The notes: generated by a model not told the origin, from the sequence alone. Numbered from the stretch's first letter, positions 15,295 to 24,690 are shown. The stretch: DNA of 64,000 bases from Salinimicrobium sp035607535 (GCF_035607535.1 NZ_JAYDZX010000002.1:444483-508482), one strand, 5' to 3'. Made by a program: numbers and translations.

Positions 15295-16902
15295 ATGAAA
15301 AACTATATAAAATACATCGGAATTCTGGCCCTGGGGATGGTCGCCTGTGAGCCCGAATTCGAAAACCCGGTCGATGAAAATGATGCTTACTCTAACGGGG
15401 AAGCTGATTTCTCCAACTATGTGGCGCTTGGAAATTCGCTAACAGCCGGTTATGCAGATAATGCTCTCTATATTACAGGTCAGCAAAATTCTTATCCCAA
15501 CATTCTGGCACAACAGTTTTCTAAAGTTCAGGAGACGCAGGAGTTTGATCAGCCGCTTATGGCCGACAATGCAGGTGGATTGTTGCTAAACGGCACTCCT
15601 ATTGCGGGAACCCGCCTGGTTCTTGGTATTGATGCAGAGGGAAATCCTTCTCCAAGAAATTACACCGGTCAGGCACCTTCTACAGAAGTGACAGAGCTTT
15701 TAAGTGGACCATTCAGTAATATGGGTGTTCCCGGAGCCAAGGTTTATCATCTTGTTGCTCCCGGATATGGGAATGTGGCCGGAGTAGCAGCGGGAGCTGC
15801 CAATCCTTACTTTGCGCGTTTTGCTTCCGAGCCTGGTACTACTGTACTTGCCGATGCAGCTGCTCAGAACCCTACCTTTTTTACTTTGTGGATCGGGAAC
15901 AATGATGTTCTTGGATTCGCGACTTCAGGTGGAGCAGGGGTAGACCAGACAGGAAATTTCGACCCTTCGCAATATGGATCAAATGACATCACAGATCCGC
16001 AGGTTTTTGCTCAGGCTTATTCGACCATCGTAACTTCAATGATTGAGGCCGGTGCCGAAGAAGGGGTGCTTCTAAACATTCCCGATGTTACCAATGTGCC
16101 TTACTTTACAACTGTGCCATTTGCACCGCTTAGCCCTGCAAATCCAAGTTTCGGGCCAATGATCCCGACTCTGAATGCGACTTTTGCGCAGCTTAACCCG
16201 GCGTTAACTGCTCTACGAGGTGTTTCTGAAGAGACTCCCGGAGAATCGGTGTATTCAATTGAATTTAGTGCAAGTGCGGCAAGCCCCGTAATTGTTCACG
16301 ATGAATCTCTTCCCGATATTTCTGCACAACTAACAGAAGTGTTGATACAGAGCGGAATGGATCCCGGGCAGGCTACTATTTATGGAATGCAGTATGGTCA
16401 AGTAAGGCAAGCCACTGCCGAAGATCTTCTTGTGCTTACAAGCTCCGGAGTGATTGGACAGGTTAACACTACGCGTGTACAGGAGTTGATGGCCATGGGT
16501 CTAACTCAGGAGCAGGCAGGTCAATTGGCTGTTAATGGTGTTACTTACCCTATGCAGGATAGATATGTATTGGTGCCTTCAGAGATCGCCAGTATCAATG
16601 GAGCGCGTACAGCTTACAATCAGGTAATCGCTCAAGTTGCCAACGCTAACGGTCTTGGTCTTGTAGACGCTGCTGCTCTACTTCAGGAAACTGCAACAAC
16701 GGGGATTCCTTTTGATGGTGGAGTCTTGACTTCAACTTTTGCTACCGGTGGTGCATTCTCATTAGACGGAGTACACTTAACACCACGAGGATATGCACTT
16801 GTGGCCAATAAGATTATCGACGAGATCAATGAAACCTATAATGCTACAGTTCCAAAGGTAAATATTGGAAACTACGGTACGATTACTCCGAGTAACGACT
16901 AA
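15295..16902 (+). CDS. SGNH/GDSL-hydrolase lipoprotein
   Basis: Start at ATG 15295; a TTG six bases upstream is unlikely. A lipoprotein signal ends at LGMVAC (Cys18), followed by an acidic spacer. Block I is present as VALGNSLTAGYADN, where Asp of GDSL is Asn and Ser is kept. A Gly-Asn-Asn-Asp block reads LWIGNNDVLGFA. Block V has the catalytic Asp and His in LDGVHLTPRGYAL near the C-terminus. The protein (535 residues) is longer than typical esterases, with an insert of about 150 residues between the last two blocks. Probably a cell-surface or periplasmic-face esterase/lipase working with the preceding FadL-type porin. Confidence 0.85.
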   Translation: MKNYIKYIGILALGMVACEPEFENPVDENDAYSNGEADFSNYVALGNSLTAGYADNALYITGQQNSYPNILAQQFSKVQETQEFDQPLMADNAGGLLLNGTPIAGTRLVLGIDAEGNPSPRNYTGQAPSTEVTELLSGPFSNMGVPGAKVYHLVAPGYGNVAGVAAGAANPYFARFASEPGTTVLADAAAQNPTFFTLWIGNNDVLGFATSGGAGVDQTGNFDPSQYGSNDITDPQVFAQAYSTIVTSMIEAGAEEGVLLNIPDVTNVPYFTTVPFAPLSPANPSFGPMIPTLNATFAQLNPALTALRGVSEETPGESVYSIEFSASAASPVIVHDESLPDISAQLTEVLIQSGMDPGQATIYGMQYGQVRQATAEDLLVLTSSGVIGQVNTTRVQELMAMGLTQEQAGQLAVNGVTYPMQDRYVLVPSEIASINGARTAYNQVIAQVANANGLGLVDAAALLQETATTGIPFDGGVLTSTFATGGAFSLDGVHLTPRGYALVANKIIDEINETYNATVPKVNIGNYGTITPSND

Positions 16903-16924
16903 GAGTTTTAATAAGAATTACAAA

Positions 16925-16952
16925 AACGCCGGGCCTGTCCCGGCGTTTTTCA
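16925..16952 (+). terminator. intrinsic terminator after the SGNH-hydrolase gene
   Basis: ACGCCGGG-CCTGT-CCCGGCGT followed by a T-run, about 25 bases past the stop codon. It ends the FadL/SGNH operon. Confidence 0.85.
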
Positions 16953-16986
16953 TTTTATAAACTATCTTAGTGTTAAAATACACACT

Positions 16987-17328
16987 ATGACTTTTCTGTT
17001 AAGAATTCTCCTCACCGCCGTTGTGGTGGTTTTTTTGGCTAATTTTCTTCCGGGAGTAACAGTTACAGGTTACTGGACGGCCATCGTGGTAGCTTTAGTG
17101 CTGGCTCTTCTCAATCTCATCATCAAACCAATTTTGGTCTTGTTGACCTTGCCCGTGACTATTCTCACTTTAGGTCTTTTTCTCATTGTGATCAATGCTA
17201 TAATCATTCTGCTGGTAGATGCCTTTGTAGGCGGTTTTGAAGTAAGTGGCTTCTGGATTGCAGTGCTCTTTAGTTTACTTTTATCCATTTTCCAATCTTT
17301 GCTATATTCTCTTGCCGAAAGAAAATAA
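16987..17328 (+). CDS. phage-holin-superfamily-IV-like membrane protein (YvlD type)
   Basis: 113 residues, almost all hydrophobic, with four spans. The family-typical central motif is LNLIIKPILVLLTLPVTILTLGLF, here split as LNLIIKPILVLL and TLPVTILTLGLF. Despite the family name, such proteins are common chromosomal membrane proteins and no lysis function is implied. It lies between a terminator and the trigger factor promoter, so it is likely a single-gene unit. Confidence 0.85.
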   Translation: MTFLLRILLTAVVVVFLANFLPGVTVTGYWTAIVVALVLALLNLIIKPILVLLTLPVTILTLGLFLIVINAIIILLVDAFVGGFEVSGFWIAVLFSLLLSIFQSLLYSLAERK

Positions 17329-17355
17329 GGTTGCTGAATTTCAGGTTTTTGAAAC

Positions 17356-17386
17356 TTTGCTCGCTCTCAAAAAAGTTGTACTTTTG
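17356..17386 (+). promoter_or_regulatory. consensus Bacteroidota promoter of tig
   Basis: TTTG at 17356-17359, exactly 19 bases, then TACTTTTG at 17379-17386, a perfect match to TTTG-N19-TAnnTTTG. The start codon is 26 bases downstream. Confidence 0.85.
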
Positions 17387-17412
17387 CAGACCAATTTTTA
17401 TAAGCGCTTATA

Positions 17413-18726
17413 ATGAATATAACGAGAGAGAACATTGACGATCTTAATGCCGTACTTAAGGTAGATATAGCAAAAGAAGACTACAGCGGTAAAGTAGAAA
17501 AGGTCCTTAAAGATTACCGTAAAAATGCAAATATCCCTGGCTTCCGTAAAGGACATGTGCCAATGGGAATGGTGAAGAAACAATACGGAAAAGCTGTTTT
17601 GGTCGATGAGGTGAACAAGCTGCTTCAGGATGCATTGAATAAATATCTTACCGAGGAAAAACTGGATGTTCTTGGAAATCCGCTACCAAAAGAGCAGGAG
17701 AATTTTGATTGGAATGCAGAGAACTACACTTTCGAATTTGAACTTGGACTTTCTCCGCAGTTTGAGGTTAGCCTTGAAAACAAAGAACCTATCACGCACT
17801 ACAAGATCGTTGCCGGTGAGGAAATGATCGATAACCAAATAAAGACCGTTCAGAAGCAATATGGAAAATTAATTTCCAAAGAAGCTGCCGAAGAAGGGGA
17901 TCAACTTTCGGGTACATTTAAGAATGAAGCTGAAGGCATAGATTCAAAGACGACATTACCTCTTGAAAAGGTGAAGAATAAGGAGCCTTTCCTTGGTACC
18001 AAGGCAGGAGATGTGGTTAAGGTGAATACGAAAGACCTGTTTGAGGATGATCACCAATTGATGGACTTTCTAAAGGTGGAGCATGATAAGGCGCACGGTC
18101 TTGAGGTGGAAGTGGAATTTCATGTAGAGGAAGTAAATACTCAGGAACTGGCAGATCTTGACCAGGAATTATTTGATAAGCTCTTCGGAAAAGGGGAAGT
18201 TACTTCTGTGACCGAACTTAAAGAGAAGATCAAAGAAGATGCTGCCAAACAATTTGAGCAACAGAGTGACCAGCAACTGCTGAACGATGTAACTGAAATG
18301 TTGATCGAGAACACCTCTTTTGACCTTCCAAAGGAATTTCTTCAGAAGTGGATACAGACTGCAGGAGAAAAAGAACTTACTCCTGAAGAAGCACAGGAAG
18401 AATACGAAAAGAGCGAAAAAGGTTTAAGATTTCAGCTAATTGAAGGAAAGCTTATCGCAGAGCATAACCTGCAGGTGCAGTTTGAAGATCTAAAAGCTTT
18501 TGCTAAGGAGAGGATCAAAGAACAAATGGCTCAATTTGGACAGATGAATCCTGAAGAAAAAGAGCTTGATGATATCGCTGCACGTATCCTTTCACGCCAG
18601 GATGAAGTGAAGCGTCTTTCTGAACAATTGATGAATCAAAAGCTTCTTGAACTTTACAAGGAAAAAGTGAACCTTGAGGAGAAAGAAGTAACATATGAAG
18701 AATTTGTTAAAGAAGTTTATCAATAG
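17413..18726 (+). CDS. tig: trigger factor
   Basis: Ribosome-bound chaperone that receives nascent chains at the exit tunnel. 437 residues: N-terminal ribosome-binding domain with the signature NIPGFRKGHVP (family GFRxGxxP), a middle FKBP-like domain (about residues 150-240, AAEEGDQLSGTF), and a long helical C-terminal cradle. The FKBP segment has drifted, so prolyl-isomerase activity is uncertain. A consensus promoter precedes it and a hairpin terminator follows. clpP and clpX lie downstream, the common tig-clpP-clpX order. Confidence 0.95.
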   Translation: MNITRENIDDLNAVLKVDIAKEDYSGKVEKVLKDYRKNANIPGFRKGHVPMGMVKKQYGKAVLVDEVNKLLQDALNKYLTEEKLDVLGNPLPKEQENFDWNAENYTFEFELGLSPQFEVSLENKEPITHYKIVAGEEMIDNQIKTVQKQYGKLISKEAAEEGDQLSGTFKNEAEGIDSKTTLPLEKVKNKEPFLGTKAGDVVKVNTKDLFEDDHQLMDFLKVEHDKAHGLEVEVEFHVEEVNTQELADLDQELFDKLFGKGEVTSVTELKEKIKEDAAKQFEQQSDQQLLNDVTEMLIENTSFDLPKEFLQKWIQTAGEKELTPEEAQEEYEKSEKGLRFQLIEGKLIAEHNLQVQFEDLKAFAKERIKEQMAQFGQMNPEEKELDDIAARILSRQDEVKRLSEQLMNQKLLELYKEKVNLEEKEVTYEEFVKEVYQ

Positions 18727-18758
18727 AACTTTTGTTAATTAATACTTATATCTTTAAG

Positions 18759-18793
18759 GGCGTTAGACCAAATACGGGATAACGCCTTTTTTG
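18759..18793 (+). terminator. hairpin terminator between tig and clpP
   Basis: GGCGTTA and TAACGCC pair across a 14-base loop and are followed by TTTTTT. It separates tig from clpP. Confidence 0.75.
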
Positions 18794-18852
18794 GCAAATA
18801 ATCTTTGGGGCGATCTATCTCCCCATTTTAATGCAAAACCGACACTATTTCA

Positions 18853-19527
18853 ATGGATTACGCAAAAGAATTTGAAAAATATGCAACCCGTCACCACGGG
18901 ATCAATAGTAACTATTACGACAAGATCATTAGCAGTATGTACCCTCAGGGTATGACGCCGAACATCATAGAAGAGCGGCAGATGAACATCGCTATTTTTG
19001 ATGTTTTTTCCCGCTTAATGATGGATCGTATTATCTTTTTGGGCACCGGGATAAGCGACCAGGTGGCCAACATTATCCAGGCACAGTTGTTGTTTTTGGA
19101 GAGTACAGATTCGTCTAAAGACATCCAGATATATATTAATTCTCCCGGGGGAAGTGTATATGCCGGTTTAGGTATTTATGATACCATGCAGTTCATAAAG
19201 CCCGATGTGGCTACGATTTGTACAGGAATGGCAGCTTCTATGGGGGCAGTTCTTCTTTGTGCAGGTGAAAAGGGTAAGAGAAGCGGTTTACCCCACTCGC
19301 GTGTGATGATCCACCAGCCGTTAGGTGGTGCACAGGGACAGGCAAGTGATATCGAGATCACGGCCCGTGAGATCCTAATCCTTAAAAAGGAACTGTATGA
19401 GATCATAGCCAAACACACCGGTCAAACCTATGAGAAGATACACGAAGATAGTGACCGTGACTACTGGATGAAAGCTGATAAGGCTTTGGATTATGGCATG
19501 ATTGATGAAATTTTAACTAGGGAATAA
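18853..19527 (+). CDS. clpP: ATP-dependent Clp protease proteolytic subunit
   Basis: Serine peptidase of the ClpXP complex. 224 residues. The catalytic triad is visible: Ser129 in GMAASMGAVLL, His154 in VMIHQPLGGAQG, and Asp in the DSDRDYWM segment. The N-terminal 40 residues are longer than in E. coli and may be processed. The clpX start is 54 bases after the stop, with no clear terminator between, so the two are likely co-transcribed. Confidence 0.96.
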   Translation: MDYAKEFEKYATRHHGINSNYYDKIISSMYPQGMTPNIIEERQMNIAIFDVFSRLMMDRIIFLGTGISDQVANIIQAQLLFLESTDSSKDIQIYINSPGGSVYAGLGIYDTMQFIKPDVATICTGMAASMGAVLLCAGEKGKRSGLPHSRVMIHQPLGGAQGQASDIEITAREILILKKELYEIIAKHTGQTYEKIHEDSDRDYWMKADKALDYGMIDEILTRE

Positions 19528-19581
19528 TCTCCCTTTTTTGAAGAATGTAGGGAAGCCGTTTTCGGCGACAAGAAAAGATTT

Positions 19582-20814
19582 ATGGCAAAAGAAGAACTAG
19601 AATGTTCCTTCTGTGGAAGGAAAAAACCAGAGACCAACCTGCTTATAGCCGGACTGGACGCACATATTTGCGACCGCTGTATTGAGCAGGCTCATGGTAT
19701 TGTAATAGAAGAATCGCGACAGGATAGTACCGGAGAACTTTCATCTGAACTTAAGCTGAGAAAACCTCAGGCCATTAAGGCATTTCTGGACCAGTATGTA
19801 ATTGGCCAGGAGCATACCAAGAAGGTGCTTTCAGTTGCTGTTTACAACCATTATAAAAGGTTGCTGCAGCCAACCAGTCATGACGATATTGAGATCCAGA
19901 AGAGTAATATCATAATGGTAGGGGAGACCGGTACAGGTAAGACGCTTATGGCTAAAACAATTGCCAAAATGCTCAACGTGCCACTGGCTATAGTTGATGC
20001 GACTGTTTTGACCGAAGCCGGTTATGTTGGGGAAGATGTGGAAAGCATACTTACCCGGCTCTTACAGGCAGCCGATTATAATCTTGAAAAAGCTCAGCAC
20101 GGGATCGTATTTATCGATGAGATCGATAAGATCGCCCGTAAGAGTGATAATCCTTCTATTACCCGTGATGTGTCTGGAGAAGGAGTGCAACAGGCATTAC
20201 TTAAACTACTGGAAGGCACTACCGTTAACGTTCCGCCAAAAGGAGGGCGTAAACACCCCGATCAAAAATTTATAGAAGTGGATACCGAGAACATCCTTTT
20301 CGTAACGGGAGGGGCTTTTGACGGGATCGAAAGGAACATTAGCAAACGTCTCAATATGCAGGCCGTTGGTTTTAGCGCTTCAAAAAGTGATGATGCGATA
20401 GAAAGAGAAAACCTGTTGAAATATATCATTCCAAAAGATCTAAAGGATTTTGGACTTATCCCTGAAATCATTGGACGTCTACCTGTGCTTACGCATATGA
20501 ATCCGCTGGATAGAAAGACTTTAAGATCTATTTTGACAGAACCTAAAAATGCCATTATTAAACAGTATCAAAAGCTGTTTGAAATGGATGATATCGAGTT
20601 CACCATTACCGACGAGGCACTGGATTTCATTGTAGAAAAGGCTATTGAGTATAAACTTGGTGCCCGTGGATTGAGATCTTTATGTGAAGCTATACTTACA
20701 GATGCAATGTTTGAAATGCCTGAAGGTACTTCAACTTCACTGGTGGTGGATAAAGATTATGCGGAGCAGAAACTGGATAAATCCGGTATAAAACGACTCA
20801 AGGCAGTTTCTTAA
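19582..20814 (+). CDS. clpX: ATP-dependent Clp protease ATPase subunit ClpX
   Basis: AAA+ unfoldase that feeds substrates to ClpP. 410 residues: N-terminal four-Cys zinc domain (Cys8, Cys11, Cys30, Cys33), Walker A GETGTGKT, pore loop GYVGED, Walker B IVFIDEIDK and the C-terminal helical domain (LGARGLRSLCEAI). The ClpP-docking loop position reads VGF instead of the common IGF. Partner gene clpP lies directly upstream and a strong terminator follows. Confidence 0.96.
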   Translation: MAKEELECSFCGRKKPETNLLIAGLDAHICDRCIEQAHGIVIEESRQDSTGELSSELKLRKPQAIKAFLDQYVIGQEHTKKVLSVAVYNHYKRLLQPTSHDDIEIQKSNIIMVGETGTGKTLMAKTIAKMLNVPLAIVDATVLTEAGYVGEDVESILTRLLQAADYNLEKAQHGIVFIDEIDKIARKSDNPSITRDVSGEGVQQALLKLLEGTTVNVPPKGGRKHPDQKFIEVDTENILFVTGGAFDGIERNISKRLNMQAVGFSASKSDDAIERENLLKYIIPKDLKDFGLIPEIIGRLPVLTHMNPLDRKTLRSILTEPKNAIIKQYQKLFEMDDIEFTITDEALDFIVEKAIEYKLGARGLRSLCEAILTDAMFEMPEGTSTSLVVDKDYAEQKLDKSGIKRLKAVS

Positions 20815-20846
20815 GAAAAGGGAACAGTTTTAAAAATAATTACCTA

Positions 20847-20874
20847 AGCCATTCTTGACGGAATGGCTTTTTTT
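20847..20874 (+). terminator. intrinsic terminator of the clpPX unit
   Basis: AGCCATTC-TTGACG-GAATGGCT followed by a run of T, about 30 bases past the clpX stop. Confidence 0.88.
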
Positions 20875-20978
20875 ATTGAGGATTTTCCTGTAAAAGTTCT
20901 TTTTTGAAAATTTTAATAGAACAATTCATATATTGATGTAAATTAGAATTAATGTAAAGTTTTGTAAATCAGTGTAAA

Positions 20979-21419
20979 ATGGAAAAATTAAATCCCTACT
21001 TAACTTTTCCCGGCAATTGCGAAGAAGCCTTCAACTTCTACAAATCAATATTTGGAGGTGAATTTTCCTTTATTGGAAGATTTCGCGACATCCCTTCAGA
21101 AGAAGGCCTGTCTATTCCCGAAGAAAGGATGAATAAGATCATGCATATTGCCCTGCCCCTGGGAGAAAAGTGTCTGCTTATGGGCAGTGATTGTGATGAC
21201 GGCTGGTGCCCCGAGGTGGTGGTGGGAAACAACGTATCTCTGTCGATCAATACCGAGAGCAAGGAACAGGCCGATAAGCTGTTTGAAGGTCTATGTAATG
21301 AAGGTAAGATCACCATGCAAATAGGTGATGTCTTCTGGGGCAGCTACTACGGAATGTGCACCGATAAATATGGTGTGACCTGGATCATCAATTATGCTAA
21401 ACCTGAAGGGAATACATGA
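20979..21419 (+). CDS. VOC-family (PhnB-like) protein
   Basis: 146 residues with the PhnB/3-demethylubiquinone-methyltransferase-like N-terminus (LNPYLTFPGNCEEAFNFYKSIFGGE) and the C-terminal WGSYYGMCTDKYGVTWIINYA of this vicinal-oxygen-chelate subgroup. Most members have no known substrate and many lack a full metal set. Its stop is one base from the start of the SRPBCC gene, so the two form a unit. Confidence 0.85.
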   Translation: MEKLNPYLTFPGNCEEAFNFYKSIFGGEFSFIGRFRDIPSEEGLSIPEERMNKIMHIALPLGEKCLLMGSDCDDGWCPEVVVGNNVSLSINTESKEQADKLFEGLCNEGKITMQIGDVFWGSYYGMCTDKYGVTWIINYAKPEGNT

Positions 21420-21420
21420 T

Positions 21421-21873
21421 ATGGAAGAACTTGAAATCAAAACCACCATTCAAATCTCCCGCTCTCAAAAAGACGTTTTTGAAGGGATAATCCAAAAAGA
21501 CAGGATGTCCAATTATTTCATCTCTCATGCTTCAGGAGACATGGAAGAAGGTAAGACAGTAGAGTGGACCTTTCCGGAATTTCCCGGATCCTTCCCGGTA
21601 AAAGTCCTGGAGGTAAATTCCCCCGAAAATGTCATTTTTGCATGGGAGGGAATTGAAGGATCTACAACAACGGTGGAGATTCGACTTGAAAAAGTTGATG
21701 ATTCGAAAACTGTTGTAAAGATCACCGAAGGCAAACTGGGAGTAGATGAGAACGGAATCCTGTGGTATGGACGAAACACCGAAGGCTGGGCTAACTTCCT
21801 TGCCAGCTTAAAAGCTTACCTGGAATACGACATCAACCTGCGCAAAGGCGCTTTTGACTTCATGAAACCCTGA
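21421..21873 (+). CDS. SRPBCC/AHSA1-family protein
   Basis: Start at ATG 21421 (MEELEIKTTIQISRSQKDVF). The frame is open further upstream, but that overlaps the VOC gene. 150 residues with the AHSA1-like pattern: an N-terminal strand, the VEWTFPEFPGSFPVKVLEV region, then FAWEGIEGSTTTVEIRLE and a C-terminal helix GWANFLASLKAYLEY. Hydrophobic-ligand-binding fold; the ligand is unknown. Pairing with VOC-family genes is common, but its meaning is not known. Confidence 0.82.
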   Translation: MEELEIKTTIQISRSQKDVFEGIIQKDRMSNYFISHASGDMEEGKTVEWTFPEFPGSFPVKVLEVNSPENVIFAWEGIEGSTTTVEIRLEKVDDSKTVVKITEGKLGVDENGILWYGRNTEGWANFLASLKAYLEYDINLRKGAFDFMKP

Positions 21874-21898
21874 AAAGAAAAGAACTACTAAAGAACAG

Positions 21899-21928
21899 AG
21901 GTCCCAAAAATGGCATTTTTGGGACCTC
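21899..21928. repeat. 30-bp palindrome with AAAAATGGCATTTTT core
   Basis: GAGGTCCC and GGGACCTC flank the core AAAAATGGCATTTTT, giving one long hairpin 25 bases after the SRPBCC stop codon. It probably acts as a terminator. A close relative is at 56552-56582, and weaker versions of the same core occur at 26053 and inside the gene-less cassettes near 2805, 2880 and 3963. Confidence 0.75.
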
Positions 21929-22102
21929 ATTACTTTTGTAAAAACTGAGGTCCAGGATTTGTAGACCAATGACAGCTGAAGCAGCCGATTCTTAATCTCC
22001 TCAAAATCCCTTTTGAATTTATTGTACTGTTCCTCTTAGTCGCTCATATCCTACAAGCAAACTCCGGAAATACTTTTTGTGCCAGCAATAGGAATACAAA
22101 AA

Positions 22103-22128
22103 AACCCGCTTCAAATTTGAAGCGGGTT
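22103..22128 (-). terminator. terminator of groESL
   Basis: A perfect 26-bp palindrome: arm AACCCGCTTCAAA and its complement with no loop bases, followed on the minus strand by a T-rich run. It lies 50 bases past the groEL stop. Confidence 0.85.
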
Positions 22129-22180
22129 CTATAGGATTGAGTGAGTCTAACTTCTCACTTCTAAAATCAAACTTTCCGGT

Positions 22181-23818
22181 TTACATCATTCCCGGCATAC
22201 CTCCGCCCATTCCCTGAGGCATTCCGCCACCGGCGTTCTCTTCCTTGATATCAACCAAAGAACACTCGGTAGTAAGGATCATTCCTGCAACAGAAGCAGC
22301 GTTTTCAAGAGCTACACGGGTAACTTTCTTAGGATCGATAATACCGGCTTTCATCATGTCAACAAAAGTGTCGGTTTTAGCGTCGTATCCGTAGTTGTCT
22401 TTTCCTTCAAGAACCTTATTGATTACCACAGAGCCTTCGCCACCTGCGTTCTCAACAATAGTTCTAAGTGGAGCTTCAATAGCGCGGCTTACGATTTGAA
22501 TTCCTGTACCTTCGTCAGCATTTTCAGGCTTCAGGCTGCCAAGAACTGCTTTTGCACGAACAAGAGCAACACCACCACCGGCAACAATTCCTTCCTCAAC
22601 AGCCGCACGGGTTGCGTGAAGTGCATCGTCAACACGGTCTTTCTTCTCTTTCATCTCAACTTCAGATGCAGCACCTACATAAAGTACAGCAACTCCACCG
22701 GCCAGTTTAGCCAAACGCTCCTGTAGCTTTTCTTTATCATAGTCTGATGTTGTAGTTTCCATCTGAGCCTTGATCTGGTTCACACGGTCTTTGATAGCCT
22801 GCTGGTCGCCGGCACCATTAACTACAGTTGTATTGTCTTTATCGATAGCTACTTTTTCAGCAGTACCAAGCATGTCAAGAGTTGCGTTCTCAAGAGTGAA
22901 ACCTCTTTCTTCAGAGATCACAGTACCACCTGTAAGGATGGCGATATCCTCAAGCATTGCTTTTCTTCTGTCTCCAAATCCTGGTGCTTTAACAGCAGCG
23001 ATCTTCAGGGATCCTCTAAGTTTGTTCACTACAAGAGTAGCAAGAGCTTCCCCGTCGACATCTTCAGCAATGATCAATAGAGGCTTTCCGCTTTGAGCAA
23101 CAGGCTCAAGAACAGGAAGCAGATCTTTCATGGCAGAGATCTTCTTGTCGTAAATAAGGATATATGGATCCTCAAGATCTGCGGTCATTTTCTCACTATT
23201 AGTTACGAAATAGGGAGAAAGATATCCGCGGTCAAACTGCATTCCTTCTACAACATCAACGTGAGTCTCAGTTCCTTTAGCTTCTTCAACAGTGATCACA
23301 CCTTCTTTTCCAACTTTTCCAAAAGCCTGGGCGATAAGTTCTCCAATCTGGTCATCGTTGTTGGCAGAGATAGAAGCTACCTGCTTTATTTTTTCTGAAG
23401 AATCTCCAACCTGCTGGGTTTGTTCTTTAAGGTTTGCAGTCAAAGCCTCAACAGCCTTGTCAATTCCTCTTTTAAGATCCATTGGGTTTGCACCTGCAGC
23501 CACGTTCTTCAAGCCTTCTTTTACGATTGCCTGTGCAAGAACGGTAGCAGTAGTAGTACCGTCACCGGCGAGATCATTGGTTTTGGAAGCAACTTCCTTC
23601 ACCATTTGAGCTCCCATATTCTCAAGAGCATCTTCAAGTTCGATCTCCTTTGCTACGGTAACTCCATCTTTGGTCACCACAGGAGCACCAAAAGATTTGC
23701 TAATGATCACGTTACGACCTTTAGGTCCTAAAGTAACTTTTACTGCATTTGCTAAAGCATCAACGCCACGCTTAATACCGTCGCGGGCTTCAATGTCAAA
23801 TTTTATTTCTTTTGCCAT
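22181..23818 (-). CDS. groEL: 60-kDa chaperonin GroEL
   Basis: ATP-driven folding cage. 545 residues with the canonical N-terminus, LGPKGRNVI, the ATP-binding NDLAGDGTTTATVLA, the apical-domain region, and the Gly/Met-rich tail GGGMPQGMGGGMPGMM. Nothing is truncated. It follows groES by 108 bases on the same strand. Confidence 0.97.
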   Translation of the reverse strand: MAKEIKFDIEARDGIKRGVDALANAVKVTLGPKGRNVIISKSFGAPVVTKDGVTVAKEIELEDALENMGAQMVKEVASKTNDLAGDGTTTATVLAQAIVKEGLKNVAAGANPMDLKRGIDKAVEALTANLKEQTQQVGDSSEKIKQVASISANNDDQIGELIAQAFGKVGKEGVITVEEAKGTETHVDVVEGMQFDRGYLSPYFVTNSEKMTADLEDPYILIYDKKISAMKDLLPVLEPVAQSGKPLLIIAEDVDGEALATLVVNKLRGSLKIAAVKAPGFGDRRKAMLEDIAILTGGTVISEERGFTLENATLDMLGTAEKVAIDKDNTTVVNGAGDQQAIKDRVNQIKAQMETTTSDYDKEKLQERLAKLAGGVAVLYVGAASEVEMKEKKDRVDDALHATRAAVEEGIVAGGGVALVRAKAVLGSLKPENADEGTGIQIVSRAIEAPLRTIVENAGGEGSVVINKVLEGKDNYGYDAKTDTFVDMMKAGIIDPKKVTRVALENAASVAGMILTTECSLVDIKEENAGGGMPQGMGGGMPGMM

Positions 23819-23926
23819 TTTAATTTAAATTTTTACTCCCTTAAAAGGGAATGAGTTAGTTGTTTTCTTTAATACAATGAGGTAAAAAAACCGCCGGAAA
23901 GAAGTTTGGCGGCACGACCACAGTAA

Positions 23927-24202
23927 TTATACTATAGCAAGAATATCATCCTCTCTCATCATAAGGTAATCCTTACCTTCCAGTTTGAGTTCGGTACCTG
24001 AGTATTTTCCATAAAGAACGGTGTCTCCAACCTTGACAGTCATGTCGTGGTCTTTCTTACCGCCACCTACGGCTACTACTTTCCCTTTTTGCGGTTTTTC
24101 TTTTGCTGTTTCGGGGATGTAAATACCTGATGCAGTTTGTGTCTCGGCTGCTACAGGCTCAACAAGTACTCTGTCTGAAAGAGGTTTAATGTTTAGTGCC
24201 AT
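23927..24202 (-). CDS. groES: 10-kDa co-chaperonin GroES
   Basis: Lid of the GroEL chamber. 91 residues, including the mobile loop (about residues 17-34, ETQTASGIYIPETAKEK) and the conserved KPLSDRVLVEP start. The segment just upstream contains TACATTTG very close to the start codon, too near to be confident of its role. Confidence 0.96.
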   Translation of the reverse strand: MALNIKPLSDRVLVEPVAAETQTASGIYIPETAKEKPQKGKVVAVGGGKKDHDMTVKVGDTVLYGKYSGTELKLEGKDYLMMREDDILAIV

Positions 24203-24295
24203 TTTACAAATGTATTTTAGTTAATTAATTTTTTATTCTTGATTGCCTTAATGACGAAAATTGTGCCAGTTGAAAAATGCTGACAAAAGCCAAAA

Positions 24296-24330
24296 AAAAA
24301 TGCCAGCTTGTCATAAGCTGGCATTTTCTC
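24296..24330 (-). terminator. terminator after secG
   Basis: AATGCCAGCTT and AAGCTGGCATT form an 11-bp stem with a 6-base loop. On the minus strand it is followed by a T-rich run. It separates secG from groES. Confidence 0.85.
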
Positions 24331-24346
24331 TCTGTATAAATATTGT

Positions 24347-24685
24347 CTAGTTCTGCTCTGCAGGACTCTCAACCGGAGCTTCAATTGGGGCAGGAATATT
24401 AGTTTCCACCTCGGCTTCTCCATTCATGATTTTTGATTCTCCTACTCCGTTTCCATCCATAATGGTCACGTTTGAAAGTAGAATAAGTACCAGTAGAAGC
24501 GTAGCCAGGGTCCAGGTACTTTTATCTAAAAAGTCAGACGTTTTTTGAACTCCACCAATTTGGTTCGCACCACCACCAAAAGCAGACGATAATCCACCTC
24601 CTTTAGGGTTTTGAACCATAATTACTACTACCAGCAAAAACGCTACTATAATTATAAGTGCTAAAAAGATTGTAAACGTGCTCAT
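24347..24685 (-). CDS. secG: preprotein translocase subunit SecG
   Basis: Small partner of SecYE in the inner-membrane translocon. 112 residues: first span residues 3-24, the conserved cytosolic loop QNPKGGGLSSAFGGG, second span about residues 57-75, then a Bacteroidota-type Glu/Pro-rich tail (EAPVESPAEQN). The stop-to-start distance from the upstream gene is 5 bases. Confidence 0.93.
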   Translation of the reverse strand: MSTFTIFLALIIIVAFLLVVVIMVQNPKGGGLSSAFGGGANQIGGVQKTSDFLDKSTWTLATLLLVLILLSNVTIMDGNGVGESKIMNGEAEVETNIPAPIEAPVESPAEQN

Positions 24686-24690
24686 TATGC

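Noticed and set aside
16987..17328. Prophage, suggested by a holin-like gene
   Set aside because: This YvlD-type family is a common chromosomal membrane protein, and no other phage gene is near.
24217..24423. Minus-strand ORF of 68 codons between groES and secG
   Set aside because: It overlaps the secG tail and the terminator hairpin, and its composition is not protein-like.
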